64,000 nucleotides of DNA from Microbacterium sp. NIBRBAC000506063 (GTDB taxonomy: Bacteria; Actinomycetota; Actinomycetes; Actinomycetales; Microbacteriaceae), in assembly GCF_017968845.1 (NCBI RefSeq), contig NZ_CP072876.1, forward strand, positions 248,001 through 312,000, written 5' to 3'. Both the position numbers and the translations under genes were made by a program. How positions within the stretch are numbered: position 1 is the first letter of the stretch; every line of letters begins with the position of its first letter. This document shows, one piece after another, positions 1-8,904 of the stretch. A model generated the notes under the pieces. That model worked only from the letters and a program-made list of their open reading frames with translations. It had not been told where the DNA came from and did not search any database.

Positions 1-328
1 TGTGACTCACGCTGGGGAACTCGGCAGGCGACGCGAGCACCGTCCCCCGCAGCCCGTAGAAGGCGTGCATGAGCCCGTGCGTGGTCGATGGCTGCAGGGT
101 CACGTCGTCGAGGCGTGCCGGCGCGCCCAGGAGCTCGGCCACGAGACCCCGTGCCTCCTGGATCCGCTCCCGGCTGAGCGTGAAGGCCGCCGGCCTGCCG
201 GTGCTGAGCATCTCCGCGTCGGCAGCGACCTCGGACAACACCGATGCGGACAACGGGGCGAAGGACGCCCAGTTCAGGAATCCTGGATTGCTGCCGAAGG
301 CGGCGGCATAGTCAGAGAAGCTCCCCAT
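1..328 (-). CDS. Class V aminotransferase (PLP-dependent), N-terminal part only
   Basis: An open frame runs from ATG at 328 to the window edge, giving 109 residues without a stop; the C-terminal part lies outside the window. The N-terminal segment, with FLNWASFAPLS near residue 18 and TLQPSTTHGLMHAFYGL near residue 80, looks like the start of a fold-type I class V aminotransferase, in which the Ser/Thr-rich stretch sits by the cofactor phosphate. The catalytic lysine would lie beyond the edge, so substrate and exact reaction (aminotransferase, desulfurase or lyase) cannot be told. It is transcribed in the same direction as the downstream-numbered prenyltransferase but is 57 bases from it. No clear ribosome binding site is visible. 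Family assignment is moderate; function is unknown. Confidence 0.55.
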   Translation of the reverse strand, partial: MGSFSDYAAAFGSNPGFLNWASFAPLSASVLSEVAADAEMLSTGRPAAFTLSRERIQEARGLVAELLGAPARLDDVTLQPSTTHGLMHAFYGLRGTVLASPAEFPSVSH

Positions 329-385
329 GGCGACATTCTGGCATGGACCGGAGCCGCCCGGACCACGAGTCACGGCCGCCGGCGC

Positions 386-1173
386 TCAGCGACCGAAGCG
401 GCGGTCGCGGTCGGCGTAGTCGCGGATGGCGCGGAGGAAGTCGACGTGACGCAGATCGGGCCCCAGCGCCTCGACGAAGTAGAACTCGCTGTGCGCGCTC
501 TGCCACAGCAGGAAGTCGCTCAGGCGCTGCTCGCCGCTCGTGCGGATGACGAGATCGGGGTCGGGCTGCCCGCCGGTGTAGAGGTGCTCGCCGATCATCT
601 CGGGCGTGAGGTGGGCGGCCAGATCCTCCAGCGAGCCTCCGGAGGCCTCATGCGCCGCGACGATGCTGCGCACCGCGTCGACGATCTCGTTGCGGCCGCC
701 GTAGCCGACGGCGAGGTTCACATGAAGCCCGGTGTTGCCGGCGGTGCGGGCCTCGGCATCCGAGAGCACGCGGGCTAGTTCCGGCGGAAGGATCTCACTG
801 CGCCCACGTGCTTGACCCGCCAGTCGCCCTCGTGGGAGAGCGCGTCGGCGAGCTCGGCGATGATCTCGATGAGGTCGGAGAGCTCCCCGGCCTCACGCTT
901 GAGGAGATTGTCGCTGGAGAGCAGGTAGAGCGAGACGACGCCCACGCCGAGGTCGTCGCACCAGCCGAGGAACTCGCGCATCTTCGCCGCGCCGGCTCGG
1001 TGCCCGTCGGCCGCGGAGTCGTAGCCGAGCTGGCGCGCCCAGCGCCGGTTGCCGTCGATCATCATCGCGACGTGATCGGGGACGGAGGCCGCATCGATAC
1101 GTCGCCGGAGGCGATTGCCGTAGAGGCGGTACAGCAGCCCCCGCCCCGTGCTCGATCGTGCGTTCACACGCAT
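386..1173 (-). CDS. uppS: Isoprenyl transferase (cis-prenyltransferase, UppS family), one frameshift
   Basis: Cytosolic cis-prenyltransferase that adds isopentenyl diphosphate units to an allylic diphosphate, supplying polyprenyl lipid carriers for wall synthesis. Residues near 38 read MMIDGNRRWARQLG, the family's diphosphate-binding signature, and near 213 IRTSGEQRLSDFLLWQ. The frame breaks near 798: restoring one G (VKHVGRSEILPPELARVL) joins the two halves into a 262-residue protein, the normal length. Next to a hemolysin III gene, this resembles Mycobacterium Rv1085c/Rv1086, where Rv1086 is the short-chain Z-farnesyl diphosphate synthase. The gene could therefore be that short-chain enzyme rather than the main undecaprenyl/decaprenyl synthase; sequence alone does not decide chain length. 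Confidence 0.9.
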
Positions 1174-1263
1174 ACGCTACCGCGCTGCAGCCAGGAGCTT
1201 GCTGAGGCTCCGCCGGGCGGATACGTACGCCGGAGGGAATGCGCGGACGCCTAGAGTGAGACT

Positions 1264-2004
1264 GTGAGCGCAGAGAACCCGTCCCCGCAGACAGACTCGG
1301 TCGAGATGCCGCAGCTGCCGCTGCTGGATGCGGCGCGCCGCGACGCCGAGGTCGAGCTGAAGCCCAGCTGGCGCGGCTGGATCCACGCCGGCACCTTCCC
1401 CGTCGCGATCGCCTGCGGCGTGCTGCTGATCGTGTTCGCCGAGGGCGCGGCGGCCAAGTGGGCCGCGGCGGTCTTCATGGCCAGCTCCCTGCTGCTGTTC
1501 GGCAACTCGGCCGTGTACCACCGCTTCAACTGGGGCCCGAAGGTCAAGAAGACCCTCAAGCGCATCGATCACGCCAACATCATGTTGCTGATCGCGGGCA
1601 CCTACACCCCGATCTCGGTGCTGGCGCTGCCGCCGCAGAAGGGCGCGCTGCTGCTCGGCCTGGTGTGGGGCGGCGCGCTGCTGGGCATCCTGTTCCGGGT
1701 CTTCTGGCTGAACGCCCCTCGTTGGCTGTACGTCGCGCTGTACCTGCTGCTGGGATGGGCCGCGGTCATGTACCTCGTCGACCTCCTCAACGCGAACGTC
1801 GCGATGATGGTGCTCGTCGTCGTCGGCGGACTGCTCTACACGCTGGGCGCGATCATCTATGCGATCAAGAAGCCCAACCCCTGGCCGAACCACTTCGGCT
1901 TCCACGAGATCTTCCACGTGTGCACGGTGCTCGCGTTCCTGTGCCACTGGACGGCATGCCTGCTGATCGCGCTGAACCCGCTCTCCCCGTCGCTGGGAGC
2001 GTGA
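1264..2004 (+). CDS. trhA: Hemolysin III / PAQR family membrane protein
   Basis: Polytopic membrane protein of the PAQR/hemolysin III family, 246 residues from a GTG start. Six to seven hydrophobic segments are visible, beginning near residue 40. Conserved family residues are present: SAVYHRFNW near residue 80, then DHANIMLLIAGTYTP near 103, and an H-containing segment GFHEIFHVCTVLAFLCHW near 210; these His and Asp residues line the putative metal site of PAQR proteins. TrhA homologues affect membrane fluidity; the hemolysin name is historical. It diverges from the prenyltransferase, the two starts lying 90 bases apart, the same order as Rv1085c/Rv1086 in mycobacteria. The gene is intact. Confidence 0.9.
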   Translation: MSAENPSPQTDSVEMPQLPLLDAARRDAEVELKPSWRGWIHAGTFPVAIACGVLLIVFAEGAAAKWAAAVFMASSLLLFGNSAVYHRFNWGPKVKKTLKRIDHANIMLLIAGTYTPISVLALPPQKGALLLGLVWGGALLGILFRVFWLNAPRWLYVALYLLLGWAAVMYLVDLLNANVAMMVLVVVGGLLYTLGAIIYAIKKPNPWPNHFGFHEIFHVCTVLAFLCHWTACLLIALNPLSPSLGA

Positions 2005-2011
2005 ACGGGCG

Positions 2012-2287
2012 CTACGCGCGCGGTGTCGGGTCCCCGGGCTCGTCCTCGGACTCGACCGGACCGTCCTGCGCCTCCTGCGCGGCGATTTCGGCGTCGAGTG
2101 CCTCGGCGACCTCGGCCCGGTAGCGGACCCGGCGTACGCGTCGCAGCAGATCCCAGATGAGGAAGACGACGATGACGGCCAGCAGCGCGATCGCCACGAA
2201 GCCGACCGGCCCCGGCGTGACGCTCTCGGGGTCGACGGTCATCGTCGGGATCGGCACCGGTGTCGCTTCCGCGAGGATCCAGGGCAT
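2012..2287 (-). CDS. Small single-pass membrane protein (Rv1083-like)
   Basis: A 91-residue protein with one transmembrane segment at about residues 28-46 (GFVAIALLAVIVVFLIWDLL), an Arg-rich stop-transfer sequence after it, and an acidic C-terminal tail of about 40 residues. Position and architecture match the small membrane protein that follows mca in mycobacteria (Rv1083). It converges with hemolysin III, leaving only 7 bases between the genes, and diverges from the DUF4307 gene. The mycothiol conjugate amidase gene that normally lies between this gene and the DUF4307 gene is absent here. No function is known. Confidence 0.7.
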   Translation of the reverse strand: MPWILAEATPVPIPTMTVDPESVTPGPVGFVAIALLAVIVVFLIWDLLRRVRRVRYRAEVAEALDAEIAAQEAQDGPVESEDEPGDPTPRA

Positions 2288-2354
2288 GTGTCCGCCTTTC
2301 GTGCGCAGAGCGCGTAGCCTTGTAAGACCAGCCTAACGATCGGATGCCGCTGAC

Positions 2355-2740
2355 GTGACCACCCGCAAGAGCTCGACGAGCGCTACGGCCGTCGCGCGCC
2401 GCGCCGTTGGATCGCCGTGCTCGGCGGTGCGACGGCCGTCGCGATCGTCGCCGTCGGACTCTGGTGGATGCGCGGCTCCACGATCGAGTCGGTCGACGCG
2501 AACGATCTCGGTTACGTCGTCGTCGACGATCACGCGGTGGAACTGCGTTTCGCGGTGACCGCGCCGCGCGGTCGTGAGGTGCACTGCGCGCTCGAAGCCC
2601 TCGACGAGGAGTTCGGGATCGTCGGATGGAAGATCATCCGCCTGCCCGCCAGCGACGAGCACACACGAGGGTTCACCGAGCGCATCCCGACGGTCGCACT
2701 GGCCACGACAGGTTTGGTGAACACCTGCTGGGTCTCCTAG
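2355..2740 (+). CDS. DUF4307 membrane protein, one frameshift
   Basis: Small single-pass membrane protein of the DUF4307 family, about 128 residues after repair. The GTG start at 2355 is followed within six codons by a one-base loss (near 2374); the restored N-terminus reads ELDERYGRRAPRRWIAVLGG, typical of the family, then a transmembrane helix near residues 25-43 (AVAIVAVGLWWM) and an extracytoplasmic domain ending at TTGLVNTCWVS. It lies directly upstream of greA, as Rv1081c does in Mycobacterium, and is followed by a strong hairpin terminator. The break here is the only one I could not place in a run of two or more identical bases. Function unknown. Confidence 0.8.
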
Positions 2741-2759
2741 ACTTGTGCGCAGATGACCG

Positions 2760-2787
2760 ACGCCCTGGCCGACTGCCAGGGCGTTTT
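2760..2787 (+). terminator. Rho-independent terminator between DUF4307 gene and greA
   Basis: A perfect 10-bp stem (ACGCCCTGGC at 2760-2769 with GCCAGGGCGT at 2775-2784), a CGACT loop and a following T run. It lies 20 bases after the DUF4307 stop and about 50 bases before the greA start, so greA probably has its own promoter or is partly attenuated. Confidence 0.85.
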
Positions 2788-2836
2788 GACATATCCCCGC
2801 GCTGCGGCGCCGGGGTCCGATCCAAGGAGAATCGCC

Positions 2837-3325
2837 GTGTCCGATGACACCCAGGTTCCGTTCCTCACGCAGGAGGCGCACGATCGCCTCACCGCCGAGC
2901 TCGAGCACCTCTCGACCGTGGGCCGTGACGAGATCGCCAAGCGCATCGAGGCCGCTCGCGAAGAGGGCGACCTCAAGGAGAACGGCGGCTACCACGCCGC
3001 CAAAGACGAGCAGGGCAAGCAGGAGGCCCGCATCCGGACCCTTCAGGAGCTCCTGAAGAACGCCCGCGTCGGCGAGGCTCCGGAGAGCCGCGGCATCGTC
3101 GAGCCCGGCACGGTCGTCACCGCGACCGTCGCCGGCGGCGAGGAGGTCTTCCTCCTCGGCAGCCGCGAGATCGCCGCCGGCTCCGACCTCGACGTGTACA
3201 GCGAGGCGAGCCCGCTCGGTCAGGCCATCCTCGGCCTGAAGGTCGGCGGCACGGCCTCCTACGAGGCCCCCAACGGCCGTTCCATCGCCGTCGAGGTCCT
3301 CAAGGTCGAGACGTACAAGGGATAG
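2837..3325 (+). CDS. greA: Transcription elongation factor GreA
   Basis: GreA rescues backtracked RNA polymerase by stimulating transcript cleavage through its N-terminal coiled coil in the secondary channel. The 162-residue product has the usual length: coiled coil at about residues 8-80, with the acidic tip in AAREEGDLKENGGYHAAKDE (Asp and Glu that position the catalytic magnesium), and a C-terminal FKBP-like domain ending VEVLKVETYKG. The GTG start at 2837 is chosen because AAGGAG lies 7 bases upstream; longer open frames reach back through the terminator and are unlikely. Gene order with DUF4307 is conserved in actinobacteria. Confidence 0.96.
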   Translation: MSDDTQVPFLTQEAHDRLTAELEHLSTVGRDEIAKRIEAAREEGDLKENGGYHAAKDEQGKQEARIRTLQELLKNARVGEAPESRGIVEPGTVVTATVAGGEEVFLLGSREIAAGSDLDVYSEASPLGQAILGLKVGGTASYEAPNGRSIAVEVLKVETYKG

Positions 3326-3405
3326 GGTTTCGACTCGCGCGCTGCGCGGGCTCGCTCACCCTGGACACGCCCTCGCGTCAACGCCGCTGCGCGGCATCGA
3401 CCCGA
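3326..3405. repeat. REP-like palindromic element between greA and ilvA
   Basis: The stretch begins GGTTTCGACTCGCGCG and continues to a degenerate GCTCACC, the frame seen in other repeats of this window (near 8101, 8178, 11669 and 12203), with a GC-rich hairpin inside. It lies between two convergent gene ends and could also act as a bidirectional stem-loop. Confidence 0.6.
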
Positions 3406-3412
3406 GTCGTGT

Positions 3413-4640
3413 CTAATCCGGCACGACCTCCGGGTCGAAGCCCGCGCGGCGGAGCGTGTCGAGCGTGAGCTCGGTGTGCTCGGCCCCGCGCGTCTCGATG
3501 CTCAGCTGCAGGATCACCTCGCTGATCTGCAGACCCTGCCCGTGGCGGGTGTGCATGACTTCCATGACGTTGGCGCCGGCCTGCGAGACGAGGGCGGAGA
3601 CGCGCGCGAGCTGTCCGGGGCGGTCGGGCAGCGGGATGCGCACCGTGAGGTAGCGCCCGGATGCGGCGAGTCCGTGGGCGACGACGCGCTGCAGCAGCAG
3701 CGGGTCGATGTTGCCGCCCGAGAGCACGCAGAGGGTGTTGCCGGAGTCCTTCACCTTGCCGGCGAGGATCGCGGCGACGCCGACGGCGCCGGCGGGCTCC
3801 ACCACGACGCGCGACTGCTCCAGGAGTGTCAGGATCGCCCGGGCGATGTCGTCGTCGGTGACCGTGACGACCTCGTCGACGAGTTCCTTGATCAGGTCGA
3901 ACGGCACATCGCCGGGGCGGGCGACGAGGATGCCGTCGGCGATCGTCGGCTGGGTCTCGATCTCCACCGGATGCCCGGCCTCGAGCGAGGGCGGGATGGC
4001 GGCGGCGTTCTCCGCCTGGACGCCGATGATGCGGATGCGACGTCCGGCGGCCTGGGCTCTGGCCTTCGCCGCGGCGGCGAGACCCGCGATGAGCCCGCCG
4101 CCGCCGATCCCGACGAGGATCGTGTCGACATCCGGAGCGTCGTCGATGAGCTCGAGACCGAGCGTGCCCTGCCCCACCACGATGTCGCGGTGGTCGAAGG
4201 GTGGATGAGGACGGCGCCGGTGCGCTCGGCGAAGTCGGCGGCGAGCCGCAGCGAGGTGGCGACCGTCTCGCCCTCGAGCACGACCTCGGCACCGTAGTCG
4301 CGCGTGGCCAGGAGCTTGGGCACGGGAACCCCGAGCGGCATGAAGATCGTCGCGGGGATGCCGAGGGCCTGCGCGGCCAGCGCGACGCCCTGGGCGTGGT
4401 TGCCCGCCGAGGCGGCCACGACGCCGCGGGCGCGCTCCTCCTCGGTCAGACGCGACAGCCGGTGCGCGGCGCCGCGGATCTTGAAGGATCCCGTGCGCTG
4501 AAGATTCTCCATCTTCAGCAGCACGGGCGACCCAGAAGATCGGACAGGGCGCGCGAGGGCAGCGTCGGGGTGTGCAGGATCACTCCCGCCAGCCCTCGCG
4601 CCGCTTCCTCGAACTCGCCGAGCTCGGGCGCTGTGGTCAT
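3413..4640 (-). CDS. ilvA: Threonine ammonia-lyase with C-terminal ACT domain, two frameshifts
   Basis: PLP enzyme deaminating threonine to 2-oxobutyrate, the entry to isoleucine synthesis or threonine breakdown. After repair of two one-base losses (near 4531 and 4196, both in runs of four G/C) the product is about 409 residues. Features: KMENLQRTGSFKIRGA near residue 47 holding the PLP lysine, SAGNHAQGVA near 85, the glycine-rich GIGGGGLIAGLA phosphate loop near 180, and an ACT domain (LPDRPGQLARVSAL) from about 330. Length and one ACT domain fit the short, catabolic-type enzyme rather than E. coli IlvA with its doubled regulatory domain. Its ATG overlaps the stop of the upstream permease gene (ATGA), so the two are probably co-translated. 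Confidence 0.93.
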
Positions 4641-5812
4641 GGATGCCTCCGTCGGACCTGGCGGGGAACGGTGCTCCATATGAGCTCCGCATCGGGTTGT
4701 CGCCCGGTGCGCCAGGAGCCCGAGGAGAGGGTCGCGGCGACGACGTTGACGAAAGCGGCCAGCGGCACGGCGAAGAGGGCCCAGCGATGCCGGCGACCAT
4801 CGCGCCGCCGGTCACGACGAGGACGATGGCCAGCGGGTGCACCTTGACGGCCGAGCCCATGATGAGCGGCTGCAGGACCTGCCCTCCAGCTGCTGCACGC
4901 CGAGCACGACCACCAGCATCCAGAACGCGATCCAGGGTCCGTTGTAGACGAGGGCGAGGAAGACGGCGAGGGCGCCCGTGACGACGGCACCGACGAAGGG
5001 GATGAACGAGCCCAGGAACACCAGCACCGCGATGGGGATGGCCAGCGGGACGCCCAGCAGGAACGCACCGAGCCCGATGCCGATCGCGTCGATCGTGGCG
5101 ACCAGGAGCTGGGTGCGGGCGTAGTTGATGACCGTGGCCCAGCCGTTCAGGGCTGCCGTGTGGACGGCGGGCCGGGCTGCGCGCGGGAACAGCTTGACCG
5201 TCCAGCGCCAGATGCCGGCGCCGTCGGCGAGGAGGCAGATCAGGATGAACAGCGCCAGGAGGGCTCCGGTCGCGATCTGCCCGGCCGTCGAGCCGATCGC
5301 CAGTGCGCCGGTCCACAGCAGCTGGGACTGCTCCTGGATGAGCGCCACCATCTCGTCGAGGAAGGCGCTGATCTGCTCGGGCGAGATGTGCAGCGGACCC
5401 TCGATGAGGAACGTCCGGAAGTCCTCGTAGGCCTCGATCGAGCGCTCGCGCACGGAGGGCCACTCCACCGCGATCTGCCAGCCGACCAGCCACAGCAGGC
5501 CCGTCACGATCGCGATCGTCCCGAGGATCGCCAGCACGACCGCGAGCCAGCGCGGGAAGTGGGCACGCAGCATGAGCTCGAAGATCGGCCAGAGCAGGGC
5601 CGTGAGCAGGATCGCCAGCAGCAGCGGAATGACCAGAAGGCTCAGCTGCATCACGATCCAGACGAGGATCGCGGCCGCCGCGGCGATCACGATGAAACGC
5701 CAGGCGAAGCTCGCCGTCAACTGCAGCGCGGGGGAACGCCCCGGTCGGTCTCGGCGGTGAAGATGCGGCGTTGGATGAGATCCCGCATCCGGGGTCGCTT
5801 CTCGTCGCTCAT
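4637..5812 (-). CDS. AI-2E family transporter (DUF20 permease), three frameshifts
   Basis: Polytopic inner-membrane permease of the AI-2 exporter family, about 392 residues after restoring three bases (near 5735, 4878 and 4788). The N-terminus is MSDEKRPRMRDLIQRR, then paired hydrophobic helices (AWRFIVIAAAAAILVWIVM and following), a long soluble segment around residues 110-190, and a C-terminal set of helices with the family motif FLGSFIPFVGAVVTGALAV near residue 275. Substrate is not predictable: family members export AI-2 or act as Na+/H+ antiporters. The stop codon overlaps the ilvA start, indicating an operon. Confidence 0.88.
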
Positions 5813-5876
5813 GACGCAAGTCTACGGGGCGGGCCGGGAGTCTCCTGTGTCGTACCCGCCGGGTACGCTGGCCGTC

Positions 5877-7124
5877 GTGACCGAATCCCTCAGCGCCGCC
5901 GCAGCTCGTCGCATGACGCTCGGCGCGCAGGGGTTCACCCGCCGGCGCCCCGCGCGCGTCGCACCGCGGCACCTGCACGGCATGATGGATCGGCTCGGGG
6001 TCCTGCAGATCGACTCGGTGAACGTCTTCGCGCGCTCGCACTACATGCCGGCCTTCGCCCGGCTGGGGGCGTACGACCCGACGCTCCTGGACCGGTCCTT
6101 CCTCGCCCGCACCACCCGCTACGTCGAGTACGTCGCACACGAGGCGACCTTCATCCCCGTGGACGACTGGCCGCTGTGGCGCTTCCGCATGGAGCAGTTC
6201 CGCAAGAAATGGCTCGCCGACGACCAGTCCTGGTTCGCGCACAACGCCCGCACGATGAACTGGGTGCTCGATGAGCTGCGCGATCGCGGCCCTTTGCGCC
6301 CCGCCGAGATCCGGGCCGATGCGCCGCGCGTCCGTGGCACCTGGTGGGACTGGGACGACGTCAAGCTGGCCCTCGAGCATCTCTGGCGCACCGGCGACGT
6401 CGCGGTGGCAGGGCGCAACGGATTCGAGCGCCGCTACGGCCTGGCCGAGCACGTGATCCCCGCCGAGATCCTCGCGGCGGAGGTGCCCGAGACGGTTGCC
6501 GTGCACGAGCTCGTCCGCCGCGCCACCCGCGCCTACGGCGTGGGCACGGCCTCCGATCTCGCCGACTACCACCGGCTGCGGCACGCGCAGACCAAGCCCG
6601 CGATCGCCGCTCTCGTCGAGGAGGGCGAACTCGTGCCGGTGCGCGTGCGCGGCTGGGAGGCCGACGGGCGACCGATTCCGGCCTGGCGGCACCGCGACGC
6701 GGCGCGGCCGCGGCGGGTGGAGACGGCGGCGATCCTCTCCCCCTTCGATCCGGTCGTGTGGTTCCGCGAGCGGGCGCTGCGCGCCTTCGACCTCGATTAC
6801 CGCATCGAGATCTACACGCCGGCCGCGAAGCGCCGCTACGGCTACTACTCGCTCCCCGTGCTCGTGGGCGACCGCATCGCCGCCCGTGTCGACCTCAAGG
6901 CCGACCGCGCCTCCTCGACCCTGCTCGTGCAGTCGGCGTGGTGGGAGCCCTCCGCCGCACCCGGCGACGCGGTGCACATCGCCGCCGAGCTCGCCCACGC
7001 CGCCGATTGGCAGCAGCTGGAAGACATCTCGGTGTCGGGTTGGGGCACGGCCACGGATGCCGTCGCCGACGCCCTGCGCGCGACTCGTGCGGTCGGTCGC
7101 CATGAGCAGGGGCCGGGCGCATGA
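5877..7124 (+). CDS. Winged-helix DNA glycosylase, AlkX/YcaQ-like (HTH_42 family)
   Basis: A 415-residue HTH_42 (YcaQ/AlkZ) superfamily protein. E. coli YcaQ (AlkX) unhooks interstrand DNA crosslinks; Streptomyces AlkZ acts on azinomycin crosslinks. The catalytic loop lies near residue 45: LGVLQIDSVNVFARSHY contains Q-I-D, matching the Q-hydrophobic-D motif of the YcaQ-like branch rather than the QxQ of AlkZ proteins. The body carries the typical YVEYVAHEATFIP and WDDVKLALEHLWRTGDV (third winged helix) blocks, then ILSPFDPVVW near 285. The GTG at 5877 is the first start giving the family N-terminus. The last codons overlap the next gene, so the two are co-transcribed. Intact. Confidence 0.85.
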   Translation: MTESLSAAAARRMTLGAQGFTRRRPARVAPRHLHGMMDRLGVLQIDSVNVFARSHYMPAFARLGAYDPTLLDRSFLARTTRYVEYVAHEATFIPVDDWPLWRFRMEQFRKKWLADDQSWFAHNARTMNWVLDELRDRGPLRPAEIRADAPRVRGTWWDWDDVKLALEHLWRTGDVAVAGRNGFERRYGLAEHVIPAEILAAEVPETVAVHELVRRATRAYGVGTASDLADYHRLRHAQTKPAIAALVEEGELVPVRVRGWEADGRPIPAWRHRDAARPRRVETAAILSPFDPVVWFRERALRAFDLDYRIEIYTPAAKRRYGYYSLPVLVGDRIAARVDLKADRASSTLLVQSAWWEPSAAPGDAVHIAAELAHAADWQQLEDISVSGWGTATDAVADALRATRAVGRHEQGPGA

Positions 7125-8034
7125 TGAGCGAGACGCGGCAGACGCGAAAGCGATGGTGGGTGCTCGCCGGGGTCTGCGCCGTGGCGATCGGAGCCGGCGC
7201 CGCCTGGTGGTCCGCGTCGCGCACCCTGACGGCCGAAGACACCGCTCATGTACTCCTCCTGGCACTGGAGACCGGTGACACCGACCTCCTCGCCGCGACG
7301 GGTGTCGAGGTGTCGGATGCCGCGCGCACCGCCTTCGCCCACGCCGACGAGTATCTCTCCTCCTCTGCCGTCACCGGCTCGGAGGCCTCGGACTCGGCCA
7401 CGATCGTCACGGTCGTCTACGAGCTCGGCGGGCAGGAGCACCGGGCGGACGTGCGGTTCCACCGGGGCGACGACGGGTGGATCGCGGCATCCGACACCCT
7501 TCTGGGCACCGTCACCGTCGAGGCCGACTGGGGCGCGGATGCCGCCGTCGGCGCATCGCTCATCCCGCTCGGTGTGCCAACAGCACTCCTGCCTGCGCGC
7601 TACGAGGTGCACGCCTCGCCCCGCATGCTGCTCGACGAGGTCCCCACCGTCGCCGTGCTCGCCGGCCGGGCGCACACCGTCACACTCGAGTCGCCGGTGA
7701 ACGAGACGTTGATCGCGGCGGCCCAGGCCCAGCTGGACGCGCATCTGCAGGCGTGCACGGTGAGCGCCCGGGAGGTCCCCGCGAACTGCGGCATCCGCAT
7801 CCCCTGGGGCGCGGATCTCGTGGTGGCCGAGCAGTTCCGCCATCGGATCGAGCAGTACCCGGCCGTGGCGCTCGATCCGGAGCGGTTCCATGCGACCGGA
7901 GGCACGCTCGTGACGACGGTGTCCGGCATCGATCATGCCGGCGACGCCGCCTCGTTCACCTACCGCGCGAGCGAGTGGGGCGTGCGCGGCGATGTGCTGC
8001 TGACCCCGAGGAGGTCGTGCTGCAGGTGTGGTGA
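7121..8034 (+). CDS. Membrane-anchored extracytoplasmic protein of unknown function, one frameshift
   Basis: About 304 residues after one base is restored in a C run near 8004 (the C-terminus then reads LTPEEVVLQVW and stops at 8034). An N-terminal Arg/Lys-rich stretch is followed by one hydrophobic helix (VLAGVCAVAIGAGAAWWSA, about residues 14-32), so the rest is outside the cell. The remainder is beta-rich without recognised catalytic motif; two cysteines (near residues 224 and 236) could form a disulfide. Its ATG overlaps the glycosylase stop. I do not recognise a domain family with confidence. Confidence 0.7.
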
Positions 8035-8035
8035 C

Positions 8036-8057
8036 CCTTCGACAGGCTCAGGGACCG
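8036..8057. repeat. REP-like palindrome, second family
   Basis: CCCTTCGACAGGCTCAGGGA plus CC: a short imperfect palindrome directly after the stop of the preceding gene. The same sequence in reverse occurs in hisS (23202) and twice near 57544-57590. Confidence 0.6.
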
Positions 8058-8092
8058 TCGGACGATGAGGTTTCTCGCCTGCGGCGCGGGAA

Positions 8093-8241
8093 CGGCCTGA
8101 GGTTTCGACTCGCCTACGGCTCGCTCAACCTTGACACGCAGAAGCCTCAACGCGCCTGCGGCGCGGGATCGGCCTGAGGTTTCGACTCGCCTACGGCTCG
8201 CTCAACCTTGACACGCAGAAGCCTCAACGCGCCTGCGGCGC
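8093..8241. repeat. Two tandem copies of a 72-bp intergenic repeat (77-bp period)
   Basis: Copy 1 at 8093-8164 and copy 2 at 8170-8241 are essentially identical over 72 bases. Each contains a palindromic unit starting GGTTTCGACTCGCC and ending GCTCAACC, then a CCTCAACGCGCCTGCGGCGC segment. Copy 2 runs into the lemA terminator hairpin. No gene is seen between 8035 and 8257. Confidence 0.8.
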
Positions 8242-8250
8242 ATTGAGGCT
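8220..8250 (-). terminator. Stem-loop downstream of lemA
   Basis: AGCCTCAA (8220-8227) pairs with TTGAGGCT (8243-8250); an inner CGCGCC/GGCGCA portion also pairs partly. It begins 8 bases after the repaired lemA stop. The T tract on the minus strand is weak, so termination strength is uncertain. It is built from the end of the tandem repeat. Confidence 0.6.
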
Positions 8251-8257
8251 TCTCGTG

Positions 8258-8823
8258 TCAAAACTGCACGCGGGCGGCTCGGAGATCGCCGCACCATCGG
8301 CGACCTCGAAGAACTCGCGTTCGGTGAAACCGAGCCCCCGGGCGAACAGGTTGTTCGGGAACACCTTGATCTTGGTGTTGAGCTCGCGCACGCCGCCGTT
8401 GTAGAAACGGCGGGCCGCCTGGATCTTGTCTTCGGCGTCGACGATCGAGTGCTGCAGCTGAAGGAAGTTCTGGCTGGCCTGCAGCTGCGGATACGCCTCG
8501 GCGACGGCGAAGAGGCTGCGCAGCGCCTGCTGCAGATGCCCCTCGGCGATGCCGGCCTCAGCCGGTCCGGAGGCGTTCAGCGTCTCGGCCCGGGCGCGCG
8601 TCACGTTCTCGAAGACCGACTTTTCGTGCGCCGCGTAGCCCTTGACCGACTCGATGAGGTTCGGAATGAGATCGGCACGACGCTTGAGCTGCACCGTGAT
8701 GCCGCTCCACGCCTCGTCGACGCGGACGTTCAGCTGCACGAGGGAGTTGTAGGTCGCCCAGAGATAGATTCCGAGCAGGACGAGCACCCCGACGACGATC
8801 AGTACCGGTACAAGCCACTCCAT
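8258..8823 (-). CDS. lemA: LemA family protein, one frameshift at the C-terminus
   Basis: A 188-residue LemA protein: one N-terminal transmembrane helix (about residues 3-24) followed by an extracytoplasmic or cytosolic four-helix bundle. Conserved blocks are YNSLVQLNVRVDEAWSGI near residue 26, KRRADLIPNLIESVKGYA near 47 and RRFYNGGVRELNTKIKVFP near 139. The family's final residues (ISEPPRVQF) appear only when a C is restored near 8270; the stop is then at 8258. LemA proteins are widespread and poorly understood. The gene stands alone between repeat DNA and the oxidoreductase operon. Confidence 0.92.
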
Positions 8824-8904
8824 GGTCGGAGACCCCCTTCAGCCTTTCGTCCATCCTAGCCGTGCGCCCGACACGCATCGCTGGGCAGTGCCTGCGAATC
8901 GGCG

